A stretch of DNA of 26,332 nucleotides from JAIKWW01 sp052169645 (GTDB lineage: Bacteria > Bacillota > Clostridia > Peptostreptococcales > Anaerovoracaceae), in contig JBQNCA010000019.1 of NCBI GenBank assembly GCA_052169645.1, positions 1 through 26,332 of the forward strand. Direction: 5' to 3'. The notes beneath the pieces were generated by a model. That model saw nothing but the letters and a program-made list of their open reading frames with translations, did not search any database and was not told the DNA's origin. Position 1 is the first letter of the stretch; the number at the start of each line of letters is the position of its first letter. This document shows positions 15,553 to 22,554 of the stretch, piece by piece. A program made the position numbers and the translations under genes.

Positions 15553-16384
15553 TTTGATACTGCAAGCGCTGAAGGAGGATATTCCCTTCGGTGATATTTC
15601 GGCAGATGCGGTTTTGCCCCAAGCTGTAAAGGGCTCCGTAGACCTTATCTCAAAGCAGAGTGGTGTTATTGCAGGGCTGAAGGTATTCGCACGTGTATTT
15701 GAACTGATAGATGATGATATAGATATAGAATTTATGGTAACAGACGGAGACTTTGTATGTTCAGGGCAGAGGCTTGCCGTATTGAAAGGTGATTTAAATT
15801 CTTTGCTGTCCGGTGAACGAACAGCCCTAAATTATTTGCAGCATATGAGCGGGATTGCAACATATACTCGTTCATTGGCGAATCTTTTGGAGGGAAGCAA
15901 TATAAAATTGCTTGATACAAGAAAGACGACACCGTGCAACAGAATATTTGAAAAATATGCCGTTAGAATAGGAGGCGGATATAATCACAGATTCAGTCTG
16001 TCTGACGGTGTTATGCTGAAGGATAATCATATAGCCGCAGCAGGTGGAATAAAAAAAGCTGTAGAAATGGCTAAAAGTGCCGCTCCTTTCGTACGGAAAA
16101 TCGAAGTGGAGGTTGAAACTCTCGATATGGTAAAGGAAGCAATTGAGGCGGAAGCGGATATAATAATGCTGGACAATATGGATTATGAGACCATGAAAGA
16201 GGCTCTGCAAATAATCGACGGAAAAGCTGAAACGGAATGTTCAGGAAATATAACGGCGGAAAATATTGCACAGTTGGCAGATTTGGGTGTAAATTATATA
16301 TCAAGCGGGGCAATAACACATTCCGCTCCGATATTGGATATATCTATGAAAAATATGCATACGGAGGAAATATGCAAGGTTTAA
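15533..16384 (+). CDS. nadC: nicotinate-nucleotide pyrophosphorylase (carboxylating) NadC
   Basis: It converts quinolinate and PRPP to nicotinate mononucleotide and CO2. Motifs seen are EDIPFGDIS near the N-terminus, SGERTALNYLQHMSGIAT, LDTRKTTPCNR, IGGGYNHRFSLSDGVMLKDNHI and VEVETL. A C-terminal barrel includes IMLDNMD and ISSGAITHSAPILDISM. I prefer ATG 15533, with AGGA at 15524-15527. ATG 15518 would add five residues, but its nearest GAGG is too far away. The C-terminus overlaps the niaR start by 13 bases. Confidence 0.95.
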   Translation: MELNADDLILQALKEDIPFGDISADAVLPQAVKGSVDLISKQSGVIAGLKVFARVFELIDDDIDIEFMVTDGDFVCSGQRLAVLKGDLNSLLSGERTALNYLQHMSGIATYTRSLANLLEGSNIKLLDTRKTTPCNRIFEKYAVRIGGGYNHRFSLSDGVMLKDNHIAAAGGIKKAVEMAKSAAPFVRKIEVEVETLDMVKEAIEAEADIIMLDNMDYETMKEALQIIDGKAETECSGNITAENIAQLADLGVNYISSGAITHSAPILDISMKNMHTEEICKV

Positions 16385-16935
16385 AAGGTGTTGAACGAAG
16401 GAATAAAATTGTAGAAATACTTTCATCATCAACCGAACCTGTATCGGGCGGTAGCCTTGCCGCTGAACTTGGAGTCAGCCGACAGGTGATAGTGACGGAT
16501 ATAGCTTTGATCAGGACAAAGTTCCCGAATTTGACCGCTACGAGAAACGGATATGTTTTATCGGGGATTATGGGAAACAAACGCATTTTTAAGGTTAAGC
16601 ACGATGATGCGGATATTGAAGAAGAACTTACGAGTATAGTTGATTTGGGAGGAACTGTTCTGGATGTATTTGTAGAGCATCGAGTGTATGGTACTATACG
16701 TGCTCCGTTGGACATAAGTTCGAGAAGAGATGTTGCCAATTTTATGAATGACTTGAAAAGCGGAGTTTCCACACCTTTGAAAAATATAACTCACGGATAT
16801 CATTATCATACAGTAGAAGCTCGATCTTTAAAAATCATAGATGAAATTGAAGCTGTGCTGAAAGAAAAGGGCTATTTGATAGAGGCAATGGACTCGCAAA
16901 ATATTTGGAGTCCTAAGAGCTACAAACAGATTTAA
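16372..16935 (+). CDS. niaR: NiaR/YrxA-type niacin-responsive transcriptional repressor
   Basis: This is a predicted repressor of NAD biosynthesis that uses niacin as co-repressor. Residues about 5-60 form a winged helix-turn-helix (RRNKIVEILSSSTEPVSG ... ELGVSRQVIVTDIALIR). Residues about 75-180 form the 3H domain, with its conserved histidines in DVFVEHRVYG and ITHGYHYHTVEA. The open frame runs further upstream inside nadC, but ATG 16372 has a GGAGG ribosome binding site (16363-16367) and gives the standard 187 residues. Position at the end of the nad operon supports autoregulation of nadABC. Confidence 0.92.
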   Translation: MQGLKGVERRNKIVEILSSSTEPVSGGSLAAELGVSRQVIVTDIALIRTKFPNLTATRNGYVLSGIMGNKRIFKVKHDDADIEEELTSIVDLGGTVLDVFVEHRVYGTIRAPLDISSRRDVANFMNDLKSGVSTPLKNITHGYHYHTVEARSLKIIDEIEAVLKEKGYLIEAMDSQNIWSPKSYKQI

Positions 16936-17043
16936 AGTTTTATCGATATTAAGAAACCGTCGAGCAATTTGCAGATAAGAAAGAGAAAAAAACTAAGTTT
17001 TGAGAAGTGATTAGTACTGATGAAGCAAAAATTTATAAAAAAT

Positions 17044-17087
17044 AAAAAACCTTGCAGGCTTGAAATTCAAGCTGTTGCAAGGTTTTT
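17044..17087 (-). terminator. bidirectional terminator next to tRNA-Thr(CGT)
   Basis: An outer stem CCTTGCA/TGCAAGG (17050-17056 and 17076-17082) and an inner stem GCTTG/CAAGC (17058-17072) are flanked by A-run and T-run. It can end both the minus-strand tRNA and the nad operon. Architecture matches the hairpin at 7163-7210. Confidence 0.85.
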
Positions 17088-17092
17088 ATTTA

Positions 17093-17168
17093 TGGAGCTT
17101 CCGAGCGGGATCGAACCGCTGACCTGCGCGTTACGAATGCGCTGCTCTACCAACTGAGCCACGGAAGC
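17093..17168 (-). tRNA. tRNA-Thr (CGT)
   Basis: Read on the minus strand: acceptor GCTTCCG/CGGAAGC, D-arm with GGTAGAGC, anticodon loop TTCGTAA (anticodon CGT), T-arm with TTCGATC, encoded CCA. The anticodon stem has GCGCA against CGCGC, so the pair next to the loop (31-39) is A-C and not A-T. Confidence 0.94.
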
Positions 17169-17195
17169 AGATATATGTTGATATTTAACTATTAA

Positions 17196-17224
17196 AGACT
17201 ATCATTTAAGAATCTATCTGTCAA
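17196..17224 (-). promoter_or_regulatory. promoter of tRNA-Thr(CGT)
   Basis: On the minus strand, TTGACA (17224-17219), a 17-base spacer, then TAGTCT (17201-17196). Transcription would start about 20 bases before the tRNA. Confidence 0.75.
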
Positions 17225-17303
17225 TCAAAATATAAATCAATCCATTATTTTTACATATTTTAACAAAAAATAGCTATAAAAACAGCTTTATAAGGATATA
17301 AAT

Positions 17304-17332
17304 TTGAAATAATTGATATATAAGTATATACT
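17304..17332 (+). promoter_or_regulatory. promoter of the ferritin gene
   Basis: TTGAAA (17304-17309), a 17-base spacer, then TATACT (17327-17332). It leaves a leader of about 85 bases before the ferritin start. Confidence 0.65.
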
Positions 17333-17376
17333 CAAATAATCAGCCGATGTAAAAAAATTATTTCTCAATAACTGTT

Positions 17377-17392
17377 ACGGATTTATATCCGT
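17377..17392 (+). promoter_or_regulatory. stem-loop in the ferritin 5' leader
   Basis: ACGGAT (17377-17382), loop TTAT, ATCCGT (17387-17392), ending about 17 bases before the AGGAGG ribosome binding site. It could affect mRNA stability or be an operator. No Fur or PerR consensus was recognised. Confidence 0.45.
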
Positions 17393-17422
17393 GATATCTT
17401 TTTTAACAGGAGGACTCTCATA

Positions 17423-17932
17423 ATGAACAATAATATTGCAATGCTTTTAAACAGACAAATCAATAAGGAGTTTTACTCTGCATATCTCTACTTGGATTTT
17501 GCCAATTATTACAGCGAAGTCGGTTTGGACGGTTTTGAAAACTGGTACAGAATACAGGCACAAGAGGAAAGGGATCATGCTATGCTCCTGTTTGATTATA
17601 TGCATAACAATGACCAAAAGGTGACTTTACTTGCAATTGATCAGCCGGATATGAAATTTTCAGATAATATGGGACCTCTTAAAGCGGCTTTTGAGCATGA
17701 AAAGTACGTTACCTCACTCATAAACGAGATATATGCCGCAGCATTTGATGATCGTGATTTCAGAACCATGCAGCTTCTTGACTGGTTCGTAAAAGAGCAG
17801 GGTGAGGAAGAGAAAAATGCGGCGGATATGATCACAAAAATGGAGCTTTACGGCACGGATGCCAAGGGACTTTATATGTTGAACAGCGAGCTTTCCGCCC
17901 GTGTTTATTCAGCTCCTTCATTGGTATTGTAG
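17423..17932 (+). CDS. ferritin (non-haem, bacterial FtnA-type)
   Basis: This is an iron-storage protein forming a 24-mer that oxidises Fe(II) and stores ferric mineral; it is also relevant to oxygen tolerance in anaerobes. The four-helix ferritin fold is evident. The ferroxidase ligands are E16 (NKEFYSAYLYL), E49 and H52 (QEERDHA), a glutamate near HEKYVTS, and EQGEEEKNA in helix D. Length 169 aa is typical. The Shine-Dalgarno is AGGAGG with good spacing. It is a single gene with its own promoter. Confidence 0.93.
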   Translation: MNNNIAMLLNRQINKEFYSAYLYLDFANYYSEVGLDGFENWYRIQAQEERDHAMLLFDYMHNNDQKVTLLAIDQPDMKFSDNMGPLKAAFEHEKYVTSLINEIYAAAFDDRDFRTMQLLDWFVKEQGEEEKNAADMITKMELYGTDAKGLYMLNSELSARVYSAPSLVL

Positions 17933-18301
17933 AGTCGGATTAAACTTTAAGCGATGAAGTACTGAACGGTTTATACAGCTTTTTCATCGGTAGTTTAACA
18001 ATCTTTAAACATGCACACTGCGGAAGTATAGCAGAATCACCTTCACGGCTGAATAAAAATAGCAAGGCGGCTATTCCTGTCTTGCTGATAAAGTCCGGCT
18101 TTCGGAGTGCAAAAAATCCGTTGTACATTTTTACGTAAATGTTAAATAAAAATTTATAATAAAGCAATTTAAAAAGCAGTAAACAGGTATGACTTGCCCC
18201 TTTATATATGACAGCGTAAAACAAACTGTTATCATAGGGAGCAATTCAAAAAGTTTACTGCAATTTTTTTACTCAAAAACAGAATTGATTATTATAAAAT
18301 C
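17933..18301. other. intergenic stretch without a supported gene
   Basis: A 94-codon minus-strand frame (17940-18224) exists but has only a TTG start without a ribosome binding site. Small dyads are present, for example AGCAAG/CTTGCT near 18060-18085. The GC content is higher than the flanking spacers, and it might be a dispersed noncoding repeat or a decayed gene. I cannot assign a function. Confidence 0.3.
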
Positions 18302-18592
18302 TCATTCGGATCTATGTAAATCGTGGTCATTAAGCTTTGATATGCGCTGTTTAACGTTAGTAGTTTGAGGTGCTCTGCCCGGAGTTCTTTTATCATCTGT
18401 ACGACCCAGTATATAATCCACACTTACATCATAAAGCTCAGCCAGCTCTTCAAGCATAGGCAACGGGATCATGCGCTCGCCGCTTTCATAATAAGCATAG
18501 GCACGCTGTGTAATTTTAAGAGCGTTACCTATATCTCTTTGTGTAAGATCGGAATCCTCCCGCAGATTTCTAAGTCGCACATATTTTTTCAT
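18302..18592 (-). CDS. XRE-family helix-turn-helix regulator
   Basis: This is a small DNA-binding protein of 96 residues. Residues about 3-60 form a Cro/C1-type HTH: VRLRNLREDSDLTQRDIGNA, followed by the recognition helix ITQRAYAYYESGERMIP and then LEELAELYDVSVDYILGRTD. The tail of about 30 residues is polar and without recognisable fold. I place the start at the ATG at 18592 because GAGG overlaps the upstream GTG at 18601. It is divergent from the 114-residue unknown gene, and the shared 126-base spacer carries a clear palindrome (18641-18665) that is probably its operator. Confidence 0.88.
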   Translation of the reverse strand: MKKYVRLRNLREDSDLTQRDIGNALKITQRAYAYYESGERMIPLPMLEELAELYDVSVDYILGRTDDKRTPGRAPQTTNVKQRISKLNDHDLHRSE

Positions 18593-18640
18593 TACTGTCA
18601 CCTCGTAAGACAGTATAGAAAAATATTATGTAAAGATTGA

Positions 18641-18665
18641 AATATAGAACGATTTGTTCTATATT
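18641..18665. promoter_or_regulatory. probable operator palindrome between divergent genes
   Basis: AATATAGAAC and GTTCTATATT form a perfect 10-bp inverted repeat around GATTT. A candidate rightward promoter overlaps it: TTGTTC (18654-18659), 17 bases, TATATG (18677-18682). Binding by the XRE protein would then block transcription of the gene at 18719. Confidence 0.7.
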
Positions 18666-18718
18666 GGCTTTAAAAGTATATGCGAATGTAGGTTGTAACT
18701 TTTTGTAAGAGGCGGAAT

Positions 18719-19063
18719 ATGTCGGACAGATATGTACTCATTTCAGAACTGAATGAATTGCTTGAAAATAAAAATTTTCAATCGGATGTTTTAAATTTGA
18801 ATAAGCTCGAGATATTATATGAGCTGGCAGCCGTACTGGACAGTATTTTTATTGATTCGGACAGCGGCTCTTACGGACAGGTAAATCTCCGTTACGGCTG
18901 TGATGCTAAAATTATTTTTGATTTTAATACAGTTCTGATAAAATCAGATGAACTTGAGAAAATATCATCCGTTTTGCGTAAATTGGGAGAAATGAAAATA
19001 GCTCCGATAAACAGCCGTTGCATAAGAGTTACATTGACAGTAAACAGACTGTGGCTGCCGTAA
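18719..19063 (+). CDS. hypothetical protein (114 aa), divergent from XRE regulator
   Basis: I do not recognise this protein. It has no signal peptide or membrane segment. The N-terminal half is rich in Leu, Glu and Asn (ELNELLENKNFQSD) and probably helical. The central part (YGQVNLRYGCDAKIIFDFNTVLI) looks like beta strands. The C-terminus RCIRVTLTVNRLWLP is basic and hydrophobic. It has two cysteines. A good ribosome binding site (GAGGCGGAAT-ATG) supports translation. Gene layout suggests control by the adjacent XRE regulator. No terminator is seen after it. Confidence 0.7.
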   Translation: MSDRYVLISELNELLENKNFQSDVLNLNKLEILYELAAVLDSIFIDSDSGSYGQVNLRYGCDAKIIFDFNTVLIKSDELEKISSVLRKLGEMKIAPINSRCIRVTLTVNRLWLP

Positions 19064-19197
19064 AGCGGAGATGAATGTTCGACTGACTTCAAGGCTTGAT
19101 TCGGAAAATTTTATTTATGAATAATATCATGTAGCATAATTTCTAAAAATTTCATAACTGCTTAATAAAAAGAATGTTCGGTAAGCATAAATTATAT

Positions 19198-19225
19198 TTG
19201 AAAAAATATTATTGAGTAATATAAT
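19198..19225 (+). promoter_or_regulatory. promoter of the UPF0324 gene
   Basis: TTGAAA (19198-19203), a 16-base spacer, then TATAAT (19220-19225). It would give a leader of about 75 bases. The remainder of 19064-19308 holds no gene. Confidence 0.65.
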
Positions 19226-19308
19226 TTTATAGTGTAATTAATAACATCAGACCATACTTAAAACGGTAAAGAAAAATTATGACTTTGTATAACGGCAGGA
19301 GCAGTTTA

Positions 19309-20334
19309 ATGAACAGTTTGAAGAATAATTATTTAGGAATCTCAGTATGCGCAGCTATTGCAGTACCTTCATTTTTTTTAGGCAAACAATTTCCTCTTAT
19401 AGGAGGACCTGTTATCGCCATTATAGCGGGGATGTTTATAGCACTTTTTTGGACTGATAAAAAAAGTGCGGCGCAGGGTATAACATGGACATCAAAATTT
19501 ATACTTCAGGCAGCGGTTGTCATGCTCGGCTTCGGAATGAATCTGAATGTTGTATTGCAGACGGGAAAGCAATCCTTGCCGATAATAGTCGTTACCATTT
19601 CTGCAGCTCTCATAATAGCATGGGTTATGAAAATGCTGTTGAAAATGGACAGCAGAACGGCGACCCTTATAGGGGTAGGTTCTTCCATATGCGGCGGTTC
19701 GGCGATAGCTGCGACGGCGTCCGTTTTGGATGCGGATGCGGATGAGGTTGCACAGTCGATTTCGGTAATTTTTCTTTTCAATGTTATTGCTGCAATAATA
19801 TTTCCCATTATGGGAACACTTTTGGGTTTTGATAATTTCTCCGGCGAATCATTCGGAATATTTGCCGGCACAGCGGTGAATGATACATCTTCGGTTACAG
19901 CAGCCGCTGCGACATGGGACAGCATGTGGAATCTCGGACATGAGACATTGGATAAGGCGGTTACCGTAAAATTGACACGTACCCTTGCAATTATTCCTAT
20001 TACACTGGTGCTTGCATTTATAAAGACTCGCTCGAACAAAACAAAATCGAAATTCAGCTTAAAAAAATCATTTCCGATGTTCATATTTTATTTCATACTT
20101 GCATCATTATTTACAACTATAGCAATTTATTTCGGATTGAAGCCGGAAACATTCGTACCGTTTAAAGAGCTTTCCAAATTTTTTATTATCATGGCTATGG
20201 CAGCTATAGGCTTGAACAGTAATCTCGTAAAATTGGTAAAAAGCGGAGCAAAGCCTATTTTAACCGGAGCTTGCTGTTGGATAGGCATAACTGTTGTAAG
20301 CTTGGCAATGCAGTATATTATGGGAATATGGTAA
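19309..20334 (+). CDS. UPF0324 (YeiH-like) integral membrane protein
   Basis: This is a polytopic membrane protein with about ten hydrophobic segments over 341 residues. The family hallmark GVGSSICGGSAIAATA lies in the middle (about residues 120-135), and FGIFAGTAVNDTSSVTAAAA is a second conserved block. Members are often called putative sulfate/sulfonate exporters, but the substrate is not established. I chose ATG 19309, with AGGAG seven bases upstream; the ATG at 19279 has only a weak site. The gene is followed by a short membrane peptide that may be coexpressed. Confidence 0.88.
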   Translation: MNSLKNNYLGISVCAAIAVPSFFLGKQFPLIGGPVIAIIAGMFIALFWTDKKSAAQGITWTSKFILQAAVVMLGFGMNLNVVLQTGKQSLPIIVVTISAALIIAWVMKMLLKMDSRTATLIGVGSSICGGSAIAATASVLDADADEVAQSISVIFLFNVIAAIIFPIMGTLLGFDNFSGESFGIFAGTAVNDTSSVTAAAATWDSMWNLGHETLDKAVTVKLTRTLAIIPITLVLAFIKTRSNKTKSKFSLKKSFPMFIFYFILASLFTTIAIYFGLKPETFVPFKELSKFFIIMAMAAIGLNSNLVKLVKSGAKPILTGACCWIGITVVSLAMQYIMGIW

Positions 20335-20379
20335 AATAATGTTTATTATCTAATTTTGTGTAAAGTGTCGGAGGTTTAA

Positions 20380-20529
20380 ATGAACAGGCTGAGGTTGGAC
20401 ATGCTTGTTGCAGTATTACTTATATTGGATGTAATATTCGCAAAAAACAAAAGATTTAAATCCTTAATAATCCTTATAATTCTAACGGGTATAGCTGTTT
20501 TCGCCATGTTGAAGGAATGGTATGGTTGA
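20380..20529 (+). CDS. small membrane protein (49 aa)
   Basis: This short ORF has an excellent GGAGG ribosome binding site 6 bases before its ATG (20371-20374 carries GAGG). The product starts MNRLRLDMLVAVLLILDVIF, has a basic hinge AKNKRFKS, and a second hydrophobic stretch LIILIILTGIAVFAMLKEW, giving two predicted membrane helices. It lies 45 bases after the UPF0324 gene, so it is probably cotranscribed. It ends just before the promoter of the acyl-CoA dehydrogenase operon. The function is unknown. Confidence 0.65.
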   Translation: MNRLRLDMLVAVLLILDVIFAKNKRFKSLIILIILTGIAVFAMLKEWYG

Positions 20530-20531
20530 AT

Positions 20532-20560
20532 TTGCAACACTTATGAAAATATCGTATACT
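20532..20560 (+). promoter_or_regulatory. promoter of the acyl-CoA dehydrogenase-ETF operon
   Basis: TTGCAA (20532-20537), a 17-base spacer, then TATACT (20555-20560). Start would be near 20567, giving a 30-base leader with GGAGG before the dehydrogenase ATG. Confidence 0.8.
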
Positions 20561-20597
20561 ATGTAAGTAAGATTTTTTATCCGTGGAGGCTTAAATA

Positions 20598-21737
20598 ATG
20601 ATTTTTCCAGAAAAATATAATCTTATTCGCAAGCTTGCAAGAGATTTTGCGAATAATGAGCTTACCTCCGATATTCTTGATGAGGTTGAGGATACCGGAG
20701 TTTTTCCTGTAGAAATACAGAAAAAAATGGCGAAAGCGGGCTTATATGGTATTAAGGTGCCGGAAAAATATGGAGGTCAGGGCTCCGATCATCTGGCATA
20801 TGTCATAGCTATAGAGGAAATTGCAAGGGCAAGTGCAGTAGGCAGTTTATATGCCAACTCGCCGAATTCTCTCGGTGGAATGCCTATACTTATTGCAGGA
20901 ACGGAGGAGCAGAAGCTCAAATATCTTAAACCTATGGTTGAAGGGGATATAGTGATTCCGTTCGGCTTGACCGAGCCTAACGGAGGCTCGGATTCAGGAG
21001 ATATAAGGACTACTGCGGTAGAGGATGGGGATTATTTCATTTTAAACGGAAGAAAGACATTTATTACCATGGCTCCGTTTGCCGATTACTCGGTTATATA
21101 TGCAAAGGTCGGAAATTGCTCCGACAAATCCGGAGTTACCGCATTTATTGTGGATATGAAGCTTCCCGGAGTCAGTGTCGGAAAGGAAGAAGAAAAGCTC
21201 GGACTTGTAGGATGTGCTACGAGCGATATAATTCTCGAAGATGTGAGGGTTCACAGAGATGATATATTGGGAGAGATAGGAACCGGTTTTAGGGATGCGA
21301 TGAAGGTTCTTGACGTAGGACGTCTCGGAGTTGCTGCACAATCCGTAGGAGTCGCTCAGGCATGTCTTGACGAGGCTGTTAAATATGCAAAGGAAAGAAA
21401 GTCCTTCGGTAAATATATATATCAGCATCAGGCGATTGCATTTATGATTGCGGATATGGCTACAAAACTCAAAGCTGCTAAAGAACTGGTTTACGATGCG
21501 GCTATAACTAAAGATACAGGCGGAAATTCAACCTTGGCAAGCTCCATGGCAAAGCTTTATGCCTCCGAGATTTGCAATGAACTTGCAGCCAAATCCTTGC
21601 AGATACATGGCGGCTACGGGTTTGTAAGAGGCTTCAGAATAGAGAGACTTTATCGTGATGCCAGGGTATTTACAATTTATGAAGGCACAAGTCAGGTTCA
21701 GCAGATAGTAATCTCCAGACAGATTTTCGGAAAGTAA
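20598..21737 (+). CDS. acyl-CoA dehydrogenase (enoyl-CoA reductase of a bifurcating complex)
   Basis: This is a 379-residue FAD enzyme of the acyl-CoA dehydrogenase family. Seen in order: an N-terminal helical domain (KMAKAGLYGIKVPEKYGGQG), the FAD/substrate segment PFGLTEPNGGSDSGDIRTTA, FITMAPFADY, then GRLGVAAQSVG. The catalytic base is E362 in IYEGTSQVQ near the C-terminus. With EtfB and a ferredoxin-fused EtfA directly downstream, it resembles CarC of the Acetobacterium caffeyl-CoA reductase and clostridial Bcd. The physiological direction is therefore probably enoyl-CoA reduction. The substrate (crotonyl, acrylyl, caffeyl or other) cannot be read from sequence. Confidence 0.9.
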   Translation: MIFPEKYNLIRKLARDFANNELTSDILDEVEDTGVFPVEIQKKMAKAGLYGIKVPEKYGGQGSDHLAYVIAIEEIARASAVGSLYANSPNSLGGMPILIAGTEEQKLKYLKPMVEGDIVIPFGLTEPNGGSDSGDIRTTAVEDGDYFILNGRKTFITMAPFADYSVIYAKVGNCSDKSGVTAFIVDMKLPGVSVGKEEEKLGLVGCATSDIILEDVRVHRDDILGEIGTGFRDAMKVLDVGRLGVAAQSVGVAQACLDEAVKYAKERKSFGKYIYQHQAIAFMIADMATKLKAAKELVYDAAITKDTGGNSTLASSMAKLYASEICNELAAKSLQIHGGYGFVRGFRIERLYRDARVFTIYEGTSQVQQIVISRQIFGK

Positions 21738-21750
21738 GGAGCGTGCATAA

Positions 21751-22539
21751 ATGAATATCATCGTGTGTATAAAGCAGGTTCCGGATACGACGGAGATAAA
21801 GATAGATCCGGTAAAAGGTACGCTCATGCGAGACGGGGTTCCGAGTATTCTCAATCCGGATGATGCAAATGCTCTTGAAGCGGCACTTGCTTTGAAGGAT
21901 GAAAAAAAAGATGTAAAAGTACATGTTATTTCAATGGGTCCTCAGCAGGCGAGCTATGCGTTGCGTGAATGCCTGGCGATGGGAGCCGATGAAGCATATC
22001 TTCTGAGCAGCAGAGCGTTTGGAGGTGCGGATACATGTGCTACAAGCGTGACTATAGCAGAGGGCATAAAGAAAATAGGTAATTACGATTTTATATTTTG
22101 CGGGCGTCAGGCAATAGACGGAGATACCGCACAGGTAGGACCGCAGGTAGCGCAGAGATTGGGAATTCCTATTGCAACGTATGTTCAGAGTATTAGGGAG
22201 ATAAGGGATGCGAGCATAGTAGTCGAGCGACAGCTTGAGGACGGTTACGAGGTTTTGGATGTGCAGCGGCCATGCGTACTGACCGCTGTAAAGGAATTTA
22301 ATGTGCCGAGGTATATGACAGTGCTCGGTATAGAAAATGCTTATCGCAAGGATATTACGGTTTGGGATGAAAATGATCTTAATCTCGCTCCCGAGGATTG
22401 CGGTATAAATGCAAGCCCTACAAAAGTGATGAGAAGTTTTACGCCTCCTCCTAAGAGCGGAGGCGAAATTATAGAAGGTTCTGTACCTGAAATGGCAAGT
22501 ATTCTGGTAGAGAAGCTCAGGGAAAAACATTTTTTGTAG
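21751..22539 (+). CDS. etfB: electron transfer flavoprotein beta subunit EtfB
   Basis: This 262-residue subunit begins with MNIIVCIKQVPDTTEIKIDP, the classic EtfB start. It continues with LNPDDANALEAAL and CGRQAIDGDTAQVGPQVAQRLGIP, the nucleotide-binding block. In bifurcating ETFs the beta subunit binds NADH and the bifurcating FAD; that role is inferred from the operon and the ferredoxin-containing EtfA. AAGGAG precedes the start. It begins 13 bases after the dehydrogenase stop and ends 15 bases before etfA. Confidence 0.93.
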   Translation: MNIIVCIKQVPDTTEIKIDPVKGTLMRDGVPSILNPDDANALEAALALKDEKKDVKVHVISMGPQQASYALRECLAMGADEAYLLSSRAFGGADTCATSVTIAEGIKKIGNYDFIFCGRQAIDGDTAQVGPQVAQRLGIPIATYVQSIREIRDASIVVERQLEDGYEVLDVQRPCVLTAVKEFNVPRYMTVLGIENAYRKDITVWDENDLNLAPEDCGINASPTKVMRSFTPPPKSGGEIIEGSVPEMASILVEKLREKHFL

Positions 22540-22554
22540 AAGCGGAGGAAGCTG

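Noticed and set aside
17940..18224. 94-codon minus-strand frame after ferritin
   Set aside because: TTG start, no ribosome binding site and no recognisable domain; kept only as an unassigned intergenic region.
18647..18659. GAAC-GATTT-GTTC as a LexA (SOS) box
   Set aside because: Gram-positive LexA boxes have four bases between GAAC and GTTC; here there are five, and the dyad extends to 10 bp per arm, fitting an XRE operator better.
19506..20084. 192-codon frame opposite the UPF0324 gene
   Set aside because: It is antisense to a clear family member; the long frame follows from codon bias of the real gene.
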